From Chrysoperla carnea (Eukaryota; Arthropoda; Insecta; Neuroptera; Chrysopidae): DNA of 64,000 bases. Position 1 is the first letter of the stretch. The number at the start of each line of letters is the position of its first letter. Location of the stretch: positions 71,917,597 to 71,981,596 of the forward strand of contig NC_058341.1 in the NCBI RefSeq assembly GCF_905475395.1, given 5' to 3'. Both the position numbers and the translations under genes were made by a program. The notes beneath the pieces were generated by a model. The model had not been told where the DNA came from. It saw only the letters and a program-made list of their open reading frames with translations, and searched no databases. Of this stretch, positions 9,341 through 20,896 are shown piece after piece.

Positions 9341-12300
9341 TATTTAGCCCTAGGAATTTTGTAAACATTATTTTCGGGATAATCTTATGTATCAAACATG
9401 TCAATACTCTCCTTTATTCTTTCATATATATTTTTTTCATTTACTGTGTCTGTTCTAATTATGTGGTATACAAGGCTGTCTGTATCAGAATACATAAGGG
9501 AAATGTTATTGAACCATTTTTTCATACATCCATAATGAAAATCAAACATTGAATATTTGGATAGTTCAAGAACAGTCGCTCCTACAATAATTGGATATTC
9601 AAATTTGAGTTCAAATTGATTTAATTCAATTACCATCAAATTATCCCCAATAACTGTAAATTTTTTACAATATGGAGAACAAATCAAGTTACGCACTCCA
9701 TTTTTACCCTCATATTTTGAAACCAATTTACGTTTTTGCCTTTTACGCACAGATTCCATTGTTTTGCCAAACATTGCATTATTCATGAGTTTGAAGAAAT
9801 CTTTTTCAAATGAATTTCTTGCATTCACTGTATTCAAATCTATATACTTTTTCAACCACAATGATTGGCGAAAACGCAAGATTCTGTGTCTGGCTGTTAA
9901 TTCTAATCTGTACTTTAGGGCTTGTTGCAAATTTTTTAGATGTAAAATATATTTTTGTTTATTGTAAAAAGTTGTTACCAATTTTTTTTTTGTTTATTTA
10001 TTACCTGATGTTCTGGTAAAAAGGGGAAGTCGTTATGTGCGTCATGTAAGTCTTGTGGGTAGTTAATGTCAACCTCAAGCATGTAGCCATACTCTCCATT
10101 AACATCAGTTTGAATATTAAAATCCTGTATTTCTTGAGGAGATAGAAATTTAAAATAAAAAAAATTAAAACATAATGGAAGAGGTTGAGACATGGCTAAT
10201 CCATAGAGATTATTTGCATCCAAATAAACAATATAACTTTCCGGTAAATTAGGATTATAATTTTGCATGTAGGGATTGTTACTTTCAGCATATCTTTTTA
10301 CTGCAATGGTTGAGCCACCGCTCATAGAATTCTCCACAAAATTTAGAATATTGATATCTGTAATTAAATCCAGCTCTACCTGAGTAACTTTTAACATTGC
10401 GTCAAATGTTAACCCTGGTATTGTGTAATAATAGACTGCATCGAGACCGTATGTAGAGTAGCAAACCTTTCGAAAATTTTCAAAAACACATGCTAAAAGT
10501 AATACATCACATTTTAAATAAAGATCAGCATATTCACCCAAATTACTTACATTGAATTTATTCCATACATCTTTCGCATGTTCATATTCTTCATCAGATA
10601 TATCACTATCCGTAAGTTGATTATAAAATTCCCTTTTATCCGGTAAACTGCACTCTTCCAACTTATCCAACCCAGTAATATAATCATAAGGAAAAATTCC
10701 TTTTTGTTTCAATAAGCCTAAATGTGGGTTAGCTTCTCCAATTTCATTTTCAAGAATACGAAATTGAGTATCATCTAAATTTTTTACTAAGCTATCAAGT
10801 GAGCTTTGCATAAATCTACATGAATCAACAAATCTCACATATAATGAGTTCATTTTCTTTGAAAATGAAATATAACGCTCGCTGTTTATAGGAATGGCTC
10901 TAATTTCTCCATCATCATAGCCAAGTTCGCGAATAAATAAATTAAAATCATATCGCGAACCATTATGAAATATTACTGGAACAAAATTTGGAAGACTGAA
11001 ATTAAGATTGCACTCCTCATGGGCTGCACCACGGTAATTTGATAAAGGATTCACTGATGTGGAATTTAGATGGCAATGATCACGAAACTTAACTTGACCT
11101 TCTAGAAAAGGATTTTCATAGATATGACAAGCTGTGGATGAATGGAAAGATATTTCATCTTCCAGTGTCATGTGAATAGGTTCTATGGTTTTATATATTA
11201 TTTCTATTTCATCTAGAATCTCTTTTAATTTATCAATAAGCCATTTTGGTGCATCCCGACCAGTGTATGAATAATAAGAATTTTTCCTCACGTCATAGGA
11301 ACAAACAACTTGGATGGCCACGGAGTATGCTACATGATGTTGGAAATATGTGGTATTTGAATTATTGTTATCTTCCCTCGCTTTAGGAAGAAAACATTCA
11401 AAATCACTGTAAATAATGAAGGGAACAGCTAATTTGTGCCTATAATTTTTAAATTTAAGTTTAGATTCTTTTTCAGATGGAAAAATTATCTTTACATTGT
11501 TAATGTTTGCGCATAATTCTAAATGTTCATTATATTTTTGTCTCTCATTGAAATGTTGAAGACATCTATCACAGAAGAATTTTGCACTCCCATGATTTGA
11601 CTTCTGAGATGAACAGAGTCTTGATAAATTTGTAATTAAACAATAATGAAATTTAGTGTCATCACTGATCATTAATAAATTTATATGTTTCTCTTTCTTC
11701 TCTCTAGTAAAATATAATGGACCATTTACAAGAGCCGAATCTGATAACCCATAAACATTTACCGAAAAGTCATTGTTTTTTTTCAATTTTGGGGATATCT
11801 TTTATTTTCATAGGAAATTCAACACCCCTAAAATCATATATTTGATGCAAATTTTGGTTGTTATTATTTAAAGGATTAAAATCATCAAATATACAGCAAT
11901 TATTAAAATCTGGTAGATATTTTGCAACAATATGAGGATTTTTAACTGGTTGCTTAAAATGTGCTATTAAACAATAGGCGAAGCAGAAATCATCATTATT
12001 TTTAATGTTGATGCAAGCTTTTTTAAGAATAATTTTTTGGGGGAGTGCAATATAACTCCCTCCTTTCATAGGATCGAATTTTGCAATATTTAATTCTAAG
12101 CATAAAATTTTATCTAAAACAGCACCCGACCCTCTTTGTTGAAAATCTTCCAAGCGAGTTTCAAGATTTGTTAATGAATCATTATACCATGTGTTAAAAT
12201 CAGAGGCAAGATCGTAATGAACAAGTTTTAACACAAAGTGAAAATTATCGGTAACTTCTGCATCGCCTTTTTTGATTATGAAATCACATTTTAAACCCAG

Positions 12301-12655
12301 TGAAATTAAGTACTCCATAATTTTATTAAGAACTAATGTTTCCTTTTGCTTAAAAAAGTTTTAAGATTCTTACTATTTTCGTTGTTGTCCAATCTCCCAG
12401 CAAATACTCTGTTATTGAAGCAAGTTATGGCAATCCAGTTATTGCTTTCTTCTGATGGAGGGATGGGTGTGCACCTTGGATGAGAATCTTCATCATTAGC
12501 TCTAGATGTTGATGGTGATGTCCCATCATTAAATATTTTCAGCGGCGGTGAAGGAGAACGGTGTGATGGAAGATCTTTAATTAAAGCGCATAGTATAAAA
12601 AATTGCAATGCTTAAATAAAACATGATTAGAAATGCTTCTCACCTGTATTTTTAC
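9341..12655 (-). pseudogene. Polymerase B pseudogene (copy 2)
   Basis: Homologous along most of its length to the intact polymerase at 23782-27483. It includes the exonuclease DxE block, HNGSRYD, motif A (LDANNLYG), a motif-B-like MNNAMFGK and motif C (YSDTDS). The frame is broken near 12330, 11780 and 9980, each at an A or T run, and a stop replaces a Ser codon near 9385. The leader-exon start is ATA instead of ATG (near 12690-12650). Homology stops abruptly near 9341, losing the last roughly 130 codons. Not functional. Confidence 0.85.
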
Positions 12656-12787
12656 GGCTTCTCTTCAAAATTATCTTTTTTATTTTTCCTTATCTGCGGA
12701 TAGAAGCCAAATCGTTGCCACTTTTTAATATAGGCAGATTTTTTGTTTGTTGAATTCACTTGATGGATGCTGGTCTGGTGATGGATT

Positions 12788-13137
12788 TTAGGGGGGATCG
12801 GGCTTTAAATATATATCCAATTCAGCCTTATTTATCTCTGTAATTGAATCATTTACCGAATTAGAGTTGGAAATAGAAGGAAACAATATATATTCCTCCA
12901 AGTTTAAGGGGGTATAGTTTTCTGTTGGGAAATGGAAAGAGTTGAGAAGGATAATATTATTTATTATTTTGTTTTTTTTTAAATCCCTCTCCATTCGTAT
13001 GGCAGCCTTTAACAACATTTGATCGGTTTTTTCACAATGCCAATCGCTCATAAACTAATTGAAAGAAAAAGAAAAAATGAACAAATTTGAGAAAAAAAAT
13101 ATTTTAAAACACTTACATTTTTCGTTCCATAGACCAT
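12788..13137 (-). CDS. Small spliced gene upstream of polymerase B (copy 2)
   Basis: Exon 1 is 13137-13117 (7 codons, donor AAT|GTAAGT). Exon 2 starts at 13054 after CAATTAG and runs to 12788. Exon 2 begins near SDWHCEKTD, matching DLDCEITN at 23300 and PDWYCEITD at 19820. The body is divergent and acidic. It occupies the same place relative to the polymerase as in the complete element. Function unknown; being next to a pseudogene, it may no longer be used. Confidence 0.55.
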
Positions 13138-13414
13138 TGTTAATCTTCGTTCACCTTTAGTTTTGTGCTAAGTAAAGTATGAAAACAAAATGATTTTTTT
13201 GGCTTTATATACCCAAAAAATTTTTGATTATAGCTAAATATTCGTATTTGAAAAACTAGTCTTTATTTTTAATTACCCTGATGAACTTTAAATAATAAAA
13301 CCCTTATAAATAACTTACATATTATTATCATTATGAAATAAACAAAAAATGTGATAAAAATACATCTTCCTATTAAAAAAAAATAACTATATAAATTAAA
13401 AATTTTTTTCAATA

Positions 13415-14757
13415 ACCTTCACATTTTTTTTTTTTTTTTTATGGGCTGTTCTAGCTTACTTCATTACATATTCAGTAGCACCGCTCCAGAGAACTGTTTA
13501 CGTTACAGTTTGACGACAGATTCTTTTATAGTGGAGACCGAAATCAGAGCACTCACGCGTCTTCATACAATCTCATATAGTCATTATGATTCATACTCCA
13601 AGTTTCATACATAGTGCGAGAGACCGTACTTCCTGCTTTCACATCTATACCAGACTTAACGTCTTTAAAATCTAGTTTGACGTAAAATTTTCTATTCCTA
13701 TTACGTAAAGACTCCACGAAATATCTTTTAAATATAGATTTTGTCGTATTCATAAGGTCGGATATATGAGTAACGATCCTTTCAATGTGAGTGTATTTGA
13801 TAGTCCAAGAAATAGCTCCTTTATCATCTATGCCTAAATTTCTATATTTAACTACTAAAGAATCGCTACATTTGAATCCGACAATAGTCCAGTAACCTGG
13901 TTCTCCGTATGGATCACAAATGCCGTCTTCATATTGCAACATATTCCATGAATAATTATAATTTACAAATTTCTTAGGATCTAATAAAAATACATCCGAT
14001 TCGGAATTTTTACTTATAATAACTACAAACTCTCTAATTACCTTTCTTCTATTACTACAAGTACTTTCATCATAGTTCGATTTCCATTCCATCAAATGTG
14101 TATACAGCTTAGACGCACTATCCATTAAGTTCAAAGTATCTAAACGTTGATTATTTCTATCCGTAGGGACCTGAGAGTTAGAACCATGCAAGATTACTAC
14201 CATGAGTTCGCACATCACTTTTTCTGAAATACTAAAAACTTCAGAGGTACATGTAACATAATGACAAAAATCATCATGCCATAAAATTGTATATGATTTA
14301 AATGGTCTATAAGCTCGGGTGATCGGGATACTGATCAAGCTTCTATAATGTTTTCCTCCAGCAATAATAGCACGTATGCTTCTACCATCCTCATAGAAAA
14401 AGGAATTGTTAGCGAAATCATGATCCCAACTAGACTTAGTTACAAGATCATTTGGAACGACTAAACTATGAAAATATCCTCTATAACATTTTGGTACATA
14501 CACTGTAGATGGTGCTAGATCCAAATCACATAAATTCGTATTCCATTCACTTTTTTCAAAAAAATCTGAAAGACCAACATCTCCAAAGTCAAATACACCA
14601 TTGGTTTTATTTTTATAAATGGCTATAATACAATCTTGAATATAAAGATCAACATTATCGGGTCTGATGTAGGAACTTCCATTTCTGCCAGAGCTCCATC
14701 TAATCAAAACTCTGAAAGCGGTCGCCATTCTAGAACAAAATAACCACCTTCACATTT
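13415..14757 (-). mobile_element. Retroposed polyadenylated RNA (possible endogenous RNA-virus element)
   Basis: A 12-bp direct repeat ACCTTCACATTT flanks the insert (13415-13426 and 14746-14757). On the minus strand the insert begins 17 nt before the ATG of a 391-codon ORF, continues about 110 nt past its stop and ends in a 14-17 nt A-run (T-run at 13424-13440). Target duplication plus poly(A) tail is the mark of LINE-machinery reverse transcription of an mRNA. The very short leader and trailer suit a viral mRNA, for example of a negative-strand RNA virus, but a processed host mRNA is not excluded. Confidence 0.75.
13553..14728 (-). CDS. 391-aa ORF inside retroposed RNA insert
   Basis: A complete ORF with no stop or frameshift, so the insertion is recent or the frame is maintained. 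Not recognised. It is rich in Asp, Ser and aromatics, with many Tyr/Trp, no signal peptide, no membrane helix and no obvious catalytic motif. Codon use is less AT-biased than in neighbouring Polinton genes. Candidate sources are an RNA-virus structural or nucleoprotein-like gene, or a host mRNA; I cannot decide between them by eye. Confidence 0.65.
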   Translation of the reverse strand: MATAFRVLIRWSSGRNGSSYIRPDNVDLYIQDCIIAIYKNKTNGVFDFGDVGLSDFFEKSEWNTNLCDLDLAPSTVYVPKCYRGYFHSLVVPNDLVTKSSWDHDFANNSFFYEDGRSIRAIIAGGKHYRSLISIPITRAYRPFKSYTILWHDDFCHYVTCTSEVFSISEKVMCELMVVILHGSNSQVPTDRNNQRLDTLNLMDSASKLYTHLMEWKSNYDESTCSNRRKVIREFVVIISKNSESDVFLLDPKKFVNYNYSWNMLQYEDGICDPYGEPGYWTIVGFKCSDSLVVKYRNLGIDDKGAISWTIKYTHIERIVTHISDLMNTTKSIFKRYFVESLRNRNRKFYVKLDFKDVKSGIDVKAGSTVSRTMYETWSMNHNDYMRLYEDA

Positions 14758-14879
14758 AATATTTTATATGAAGAGTTTATCAACCTATTAAACATATCTA
14801 TAAATATATATATATATATATATACATATATAAGATTTTTTTAAATGAGCTTAACATCAAATATTTTTTTAGGTTGAAG

Positions 14880-15046
14880 AATTTTTAAGGATGTCTAGTT
14901 TAGAGAAGTATTTGCATGATGGATTAATTACTACTATACAGTATGGAGGAGTTAAAGCATTGGAATGTCTTATTAATATATGTAAAACGAGAAATATAAA
15001 ATTGAAATTTCATCCATTTTCTAAAAATCTTGAAACTTGGAAATGA
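14880..15046 (+). pseudogene. Ankyrin-like gene fragment
   Basis: Encodes a piece matching residues 110-160 of the protein at 3727 (LEKYLHDGLITT...GVKALECLINICKTRNI), then a stop. Both ends of the gene are lost. Confidence 0.7.
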
Positions 15047-15333
15047 GTAATTGATATTAAATATTATACAGTGAAGTATACTATTAAAAATAAAATATCT
15101 ATATAAATTAAAAAATTTTTTTTCACAATGATATTCACATCTAATATTTTTTTTAGGTGGAAAGTTTATCAATCTATTGAAAATAGAATAGAATAAATTA
15201 AAGATTTTTTATTTGTGAAAAAATGTATTCATTCTCGAATAGGATCGGTATATAAGCTTGAATACTTTTACCACATAACCATCTTTAACACAAGTTAAAA
15301 TTTTTTCTCAAGTTTTATTTGTAAAAGTTAAAA

Positions 15334-15591
15334 ATGGTGAAAATTTCCTTGAAATTGATCATTTTAAATAACAAAATCAAGGAAGTGTTGGTATATATGA
15401 ATGGAGAAGCGAGGGAGCATTTGTATATATCAAACTATTGGCAACTGAAGTGGCTCGGTGGATGGGCAAATGAGGTGACGATAAAGGAGATGATGAGAAT
15501 AGTGAAGACTATTCTCGCCTATGAAGAAGTAGAAACCTTCTCCAGAAATTATTTAAGATGGTGGATGTCATCACGGGATGGGACTAGGTAA
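15334..15591 (+). CDS. Arm protein (copy 2), C-terminus altered
   Basis: An 85-aa member of the arm family: MVKISLKLIILNNKIKEV, EHLYISNYWQLKW, GGWANEVT and TILAYEE. Compared with 39346-39630, a short deletion after TILAYEE shifts the frame, so the last 17 residues differ from the family. The TATATAAGCTTGAATA promoter is present at 15251. Probably non-functional or truncated. Confidence 0.6.
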   Translation: MVKISLKLIILNNKIKEVLVYMNGEAREHLYISNYWQLKWLGGWANEVTIKEMMRIVKTILAYEEVETFSRNYLRWWMSSRDGTR

Positions 15592-15609
15592 TTTTTTGTA
15601 TATACTATA

Positions 15610-15876
15610 AACGAGTTACGATATTAAAATGCCTTATTAATGCATGTAAAGCAAGAAATATAAACTCAAATTTTATCCATTTTCAAAAAATCTAGATATA
15701 TGGAGATGGTTGTTGAAGAAAATTAAGTCTCCTGTGAATGCTAATGGTGAATTTATACAAATAGATCAAATTGGAGAAGATGTTTGCGGGAGTGAGGATT
15801 GGAGCCCTAGTAATATTATGATTGATTATCTAGAAATAAAAGAATTAATATTGAATTTGATTAATATTAGACAGTA
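15610..15876 (+). pseudogene. Ankyrin-like gene tail
   Basis: Matches the C-terminal roughly 80 codons of the 3727 gene at the DNA level (GGAGATGGTTGTTGAAGAAAATTAAGTCTCC and following), joined directly behind the arm gene. The same junction type occurs at 22118-22270 and 39640-39830. Confidence 0.7.
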
Positions 15877-16278
15877 AAATAAACTTTTTTATACTCTGTA
15901 AAAAATATTAACATATGCTTTTTCAATATCACAATAAAATGTTTGAATATTAATTATGTAACGAAATAAATATTTTTTTATCAAACAGGTTTTTTTATTT
16001 CATGGTATATCCTATTTTCAGGTTAACATATTATATGTTATTAATATCATGATGATGACTTTTTTTCAACTATACAATTATTTTGTATCGTATAAGAATG
16101 ATTTGAAAAAATAAACATAAATATTTACATAATAAGTATTTTTTTTTAAAAACCTGCTTTGAATATTAGGTAATATGTAAATTTGTTAATATTAGCATTT
16201 CAAAATTTTTCCATTACAATATATTAGACTAATTCTGTTTGTTTCATGTATGCAACTTTTTTGCTATATACTTAACCA

Positions 16279-16345
16279 GCCGCTGTGGTCTAGTAGTTAA
16301 GTGTTCAGACTCGCACCCAGGAAACCAGCGTTCAAATGCTATCTC
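16279..16345 (+). ncRNA. tRNA-like unit in Polinton end (element B)
   Basis: GCCGCTGTGGTCTAGTAGTTAAG holds an A-box-like TGGTCTAGTAG and GCGTTCAAATGC a weak B box; TTTTT follows near 16348. Intermediate in sequence between the units at 4702 and 40201. Confidence 0.5.
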
Positions 16346-16629
16346 TTGTTTTTAAAAAAAAAGTATATTTCTATACTAGCATCTTCACTTCATACTTCAA
16401 TTGGACAGCGACTACCGAGTGAGAAGGTTCTCATTGTTGAATTAATTATTGAAACAATACGTCATCATCAGTTCAATGAACTCAAAATTGCATTCCTAAA
16501 AGTGCATCTCCCAAAAAAAATGCATTAAAAAACATTCACCAGACAATGCACTCAAGGTCGTTCATTTCTAGGTCATATAAGAAAACTACGTCACAGTCCA
16601 AAATGTGCCAGAATCCGCAATTTATTACT

Positions 16630-19291
16630 CCTTTTTTTAAATGTAGAATATATATTTTTTTTATTATAAAAGCTAGTTATTAATTTTTGATGTTTGTTAA
16701 TTATTCTATGTTCTAAAGGGAAATCGTGTAACTCTATAGGATAATCAATATCAACTTCTAACATATAGCCATAGTCCCCATCCGGATCGATATTATCATC
16801 AAAACTTTCTACTTCTAGAGGTGTGGGGAATTTATAATCACCATGCGCAAGTTTCCCAACCATGGCTAATCCATATAAATTGTTGCAAGCTAAGTAAATT
16901 ATATAGCTTTCGGGTAAGCTTGAATCATGTTTCGACATGTAGGGATTATTGCTCTCTACATATATTTTCACTGCTATGGTTAATCCACCTCTAATACATG
17001 CTTCTACAAAGTTTAAGGTGTTAATATCTGTAATTAATTCTAACTTTACCTGGGTAACTTTTAACATAGCATCAAGTTAGTCCTGGTATAGTATAGTAGC
17101 AAGCTGGATCTAAACCATATGTTGAATAACAAATTTTACGAAAATTTTCAAAAACACATGCTAAAAGTAAAACATCGCATTTTAAGTAAATTTCAGCATA
17201 TTCCTTCAAGTTTTTGATATGAAATTTTTCCCAAACATTTTTTGCATGTTGATATTCTTCTACTGTTATATTACTATCAGTCAATTGATTATAGAAGTCA
17301 TCTTGTTTGGGTAAAACAGTTTCATTTAATTTATCCCATCCAGTTAAGTAATCATATGGAAAGACACCTTTTTTCCTTAATAAATCTAGATGGGGGTGAG
17401 ACTCTCCAAATTCTTCTTTTAGAATTTGAAATTGATTATCATCCAAATTTTTAACTAGAGTATCAAGAGAACTTTGCATAAACCTACATGAGTCGATAAA
17501 CCTAACATATAGTGAATTCATTTTTTTAGAAAAGGATATGTAGTGTTCACTGTTAATAGGTATGGCTTGAATTTCTTTTTCATCATATCCTAATTCTCGA
17601 ATAAAACAATTAAAATCATAACGAGAGCCGTTATGGAAAAACACGGGGATAAAATTTGGTATTTTATAATTGAGGTTACAGCTTTCATGTGCTGCTCCAC
17701 GAAAATTCGAGTTTAATTTTGAAGAGGGGGAAGATTTCGTGGTGTGAGTTAGATGACAGTGGTCTCTAACCCTCACCTGACCTTCTAAAAATGGTTTCTC
17801 GCAAATATGACAAATTGTTGAAGATTGAAATATGTATTCATCTTCTTCAGTCATGTGTAATGGTGCCTTGGTTTTAAATATTTCTTCAATTGAATTTAGA
17901 ATTTCTTTCCATTTTGTAATAAACCATTTTGCTATATCTGGACCTGTGTATGAATAATAAGTATTTTTTGTAGAGTCATATGAACACACTACTTTAATAG
18001 CTACAGCGTATGGTATATGATGTTGGAAATATGAGGTATTACAATTAGGATTGTTAACATCCTCAATTTTTGAAAGAAGACACTCGAAATCAGAATATAC
18101 CGAGAATGGTTGAAATTGCTTATTCTTATAATTTTTTAACTCTAATGTTATTTCCTTTCTCGTAGGAAAAACGGCTTTAACACCATTAATGGATACACAT
18201 AGTTCTAAATGTTCTTCATATTTTTTTTAATATTAAAATGTTGAATACATCTATCACAGAAATATTTTTGATGTCTATTCTTTGAAAATTGTCTTGAACA
18301 TAGTCTGGAGAGGTTTTGAATAAGGACATAGTGAAAACTTTTATCGCCAATCATCAGTAGGATTATGTGATGTTCTTTTTTCGTTTTTGTTAGATAAAAG
18401 GGTCCATTAATTAATTTTTTTTCGCTAAGACCGTATACATTAAATCTTATGTTGTTATTTTTTTCAAATTTGGGTATATCCTTCAGTTTTACTGGAAACT
18501 CAATTCCCTCAAAATTATATAATTCTCTAAAGTTTTGAGGATACTTCGATACTCTATAAGCATCTCTTTTTACTGGGTTAAAATATGCTAAAATACAATA
18601 AGCGAAGTAAAAGTCATCGTTGTTTTGTATATTAATACAAGCTTTTTTATCCTGAGTGGATTTTGGTAAGGGAATATAAGTTCCTCCCTTCATTGGATCA
18701 AATTTTGCAATATTTAATTCTAGACAAAGAATTTTATCTAGAGTTGCGTTAGATCCTCTTTGTTGGAATTCTTCTATTCTCTTATCAAGTTCAATCCGAG
18801 AATCATTATACCAACTTGTAAAATCAGTTGTTTGATGATACTTTTCAAGTTTTAATACATGGTGAAACGTGTCTATAACCTCTGTATCGCTTTTTTTAAT
18901 AATAAATTCACATTTTATCCCAATAGAAATTTTAATTAGAGTATGAAGAGATGAGTATTCTTCAATTTTTTCATGCACTAGTTGTTCTTTTTTTTTAAAA
19001 AACATAGAAAGATCTTTAACGTTTTCATAATTTAATAAGCGTCCTGCAAAAACTCGATTATTAAAACAATTAATAGCTACCCATGTTTTTGTTTCATTTG
19101 ATGGCGAGAGTGGTGGTAGTTCACAGCTAGATGATGATGGATCTTCATTTACTCTCGATTTAGTTGTTGGAGGTGAATGTGATGATGTTAGTCCTAGGAT
19201 ACATAAAAATATTAATAAGAATTTATAAATGAATAATATAGGTTTTCTTACCTGCTTGTTCAAGACTTCTTTTTAATATGATCTTCTTCAT
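16630..19291 (-). pseudogene. Polymerase B pseudogene (copy 3)
   Basis: The leader exon ATG is at 19291 (MKKIILKRSLEQA), with the donor near 19253 and the acceptor near 19195, then open pieces 19263-18205, 17989-17072 and 17067-16591. The DxE exonuclease region, the zinc/HNH-like CHICEKPF and motif A region (LACNNLYG, with D replaced by A) are visible. Frames break near 18205 and 17070. Homology ends at about 16630, where element B begins, so motifs B and C are absent. Confidence 0.8.
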
Positions 19292-19387
19292 TTTCTATTG
19301 TTAAGTCGATTATATCTTCGGTTGTCTCTTCTCGGTGTTTTCTTTTTTTATATGTATCTCGATGGAGAGAGCGAGTTAAAAACGTTT

Positions 19388-19903
19388 TTATGTTTGATTG
19401 TTTTTTACCCTGAATTTTTCTTTTCTGATGAGTGGATGGTTTTTCTTCTGAATTTTTCTTTTCTGATGCGTGATTGGTTTTTCTTCTTGAATTTTTCTTA
19501 TCTGATGAGTGGTTGGTTTTTCTTCTTGAATTTTTCTTTTCTGATGAGTGGATGGTTTTTCTTGATGTTCAAATTGATCTATTAATATTTCTGGTTCTGC
19601 AATCAATGAATTTAATGGAGCAGATTCATGTAATGCAGATGTTGAAGGTATGGATGGAGTGAATTTAATATTAATATCTATGTTTTGATAATTTTCAAAG
19701 GGAATATCTAGTGAATTATCTAATAATATATCTTCTATAATAGAGATATCTCTAGTTCTAAATTCTTTTTCTAATTTTAGACATGTTTCTAATAATAATT
19801 TATCGGTTATTTCACAATACCAATCTGGAATTGACTATTAAAAAAAAAATATAATAAAAACAATATATTAAAACAAATAAAAACTTACGTTAATTATCTC
19901 CAT
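19388..19903 (-). CDS. Small spliced gene upstream of polymerase B (copy 3)
   Basis: Exon 1 is 19903-19889 (ATGGAGATAATTAAC, donor GTAAGT). Exon 2 starts at 19834 with SIPDWYCEITDKLLLE. The C-terminal half is built from about three 12-13 residue repeats of the form KPxTHQKRKIQEE (DNA repeats at about 19410-19570). The last repeat goes out of frame. Relatives are at 12788 and 23191. Confidence 0.55.
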
Positions 19904-20002
19904 TTGCAACTTTATAGAAAATTTATATTTGTTCACTATTGTATAAACGTCTAGTAACATATGAATAAAATAAATTGGGGAATGTTTATTTATAGTTAGA
20001 TT

Positions 20003-20213
20003 TTAAAGGTTGGTCAAATATTTTTTTTGGTGCATATTACAATTTAGGTATTAAACAAATTTAAATAAATTAACCTTTATTAATATTTTTAATGGAAAAA
20101 TTTTAATTAAATGCATATATTATTTCTTAACAAATAATGCGTAATAGAATTTAAGTAACAAAAAATTGTTTTTAAATGTCAAATGTCAATAAAAATTTTA
20201 ACTAAATATTATT
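20003..20213. repeat. Right half of a ~215-bp inverted repeat
   Basis: Reverse complement of 8449-8666. It lies just outside the polymerase copy 3 promoter region. The rest of 20213-20690 is AT-rich with repeated TTTTTAAATG(T)CAAATGT motifs and no gene. Confidence 0.8.
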
Positions 20214-20689
20214 ATATTCTCATATAGGTGTGTAATAAAATAATGCATATAGGTATTTATTTTGGTGGAAATTTTTTTAAACAAATTAATTTTTAAAATG
20301 TCAAATGTTAATAAATGCGTAATACAAAATATTTTTTAAGATGTGATATGAATAATTTAAATGTCAAGTGTATTTTAAAATAATATGTAAAATTTTTAAG
20401 ATGTAAAAATTGTTTTTAAATGGAAAATTTTCAACCAAATATTATTTAATTGATATTTAATAAATTAAGTATTTATTATTATATTCTATTTAAATATGTA
20501 ATAAATATTAGATATAAAAAATTGTCATTTTAATGGAAAATTTTTAACCAAATATTGAATTGACTTCGAAATGACTATTTCATTTAAAACAGGTATTCCA
20601 CTCTAGTTAATAACAATTTTTAAAAAGTGTTTCTATAGCGTTCAAATCTCAGTCAAGTTATAACAATTTTTAAAAAATCCAACTTAATA

Positions 20690-20896
20690 CTTGTACGTCA
20701 CCAGACAAGGTTTATAACCTTGCAACCAGACAATTGCATCTTGCGTTACCAGTCAATGACCCAGGTAATTGCATCTTACGTCACCGGACAATGACCCAGA
20801 CAATTGCATCTTACGTCACCGGACAAGGGTGCATCACCAGACAGGGTGTGTCCTATGTCACCAGACAAATCCTAGGACAATGATCTTAGGGTTACT
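20690..20896. repeat. Subterminal tandem repeats at the end of a Polinton
   Basis: Units resembling TTGCATCTTACGTCACCGGACAATGACCCAGACAA are repeated about four times, ending in TTAGGGTTACT. The GTCACCAGACAAGG motif is the reverse of CCTTGTCTGGTGAC repeated at 62730-62820, so this is the outer end of an element. Confidence 0.65.

Larger units (their letters stand above)
14870..16629 (+). mobile_element. Terminal fragment of a Polinton (element B)
   Basis: An ankyrin-like fragment, an arm gene with its promoter, an ankyrin-like tail, a tRNA-like unit and subterminal repeats follow in the same order as the arms of the complete element. The outer end is placed at 16629 (CAATTTATTACT), where polymerase B pseudogene copy 3 resumes at once. 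I could not locate its left end. Confidence 0.6.

Noticed and set aside
19298-19662. Plus-strand Phe-rich ORFs over the repeat region
   Set aside because: They are the antisense of the KPxTHQKRK repeats of the minus-strand gene.
7804-20894. A complete Polinton with GACTCT as its 6-bp duplication
   Set aside because: The right side ends ...GGGTTACT as expected, but the left side after GACTCT starts TCTACTACT, not AG..., and the two ends do not form an inverted repeat. Kept only as a weak compound-insertion idea.
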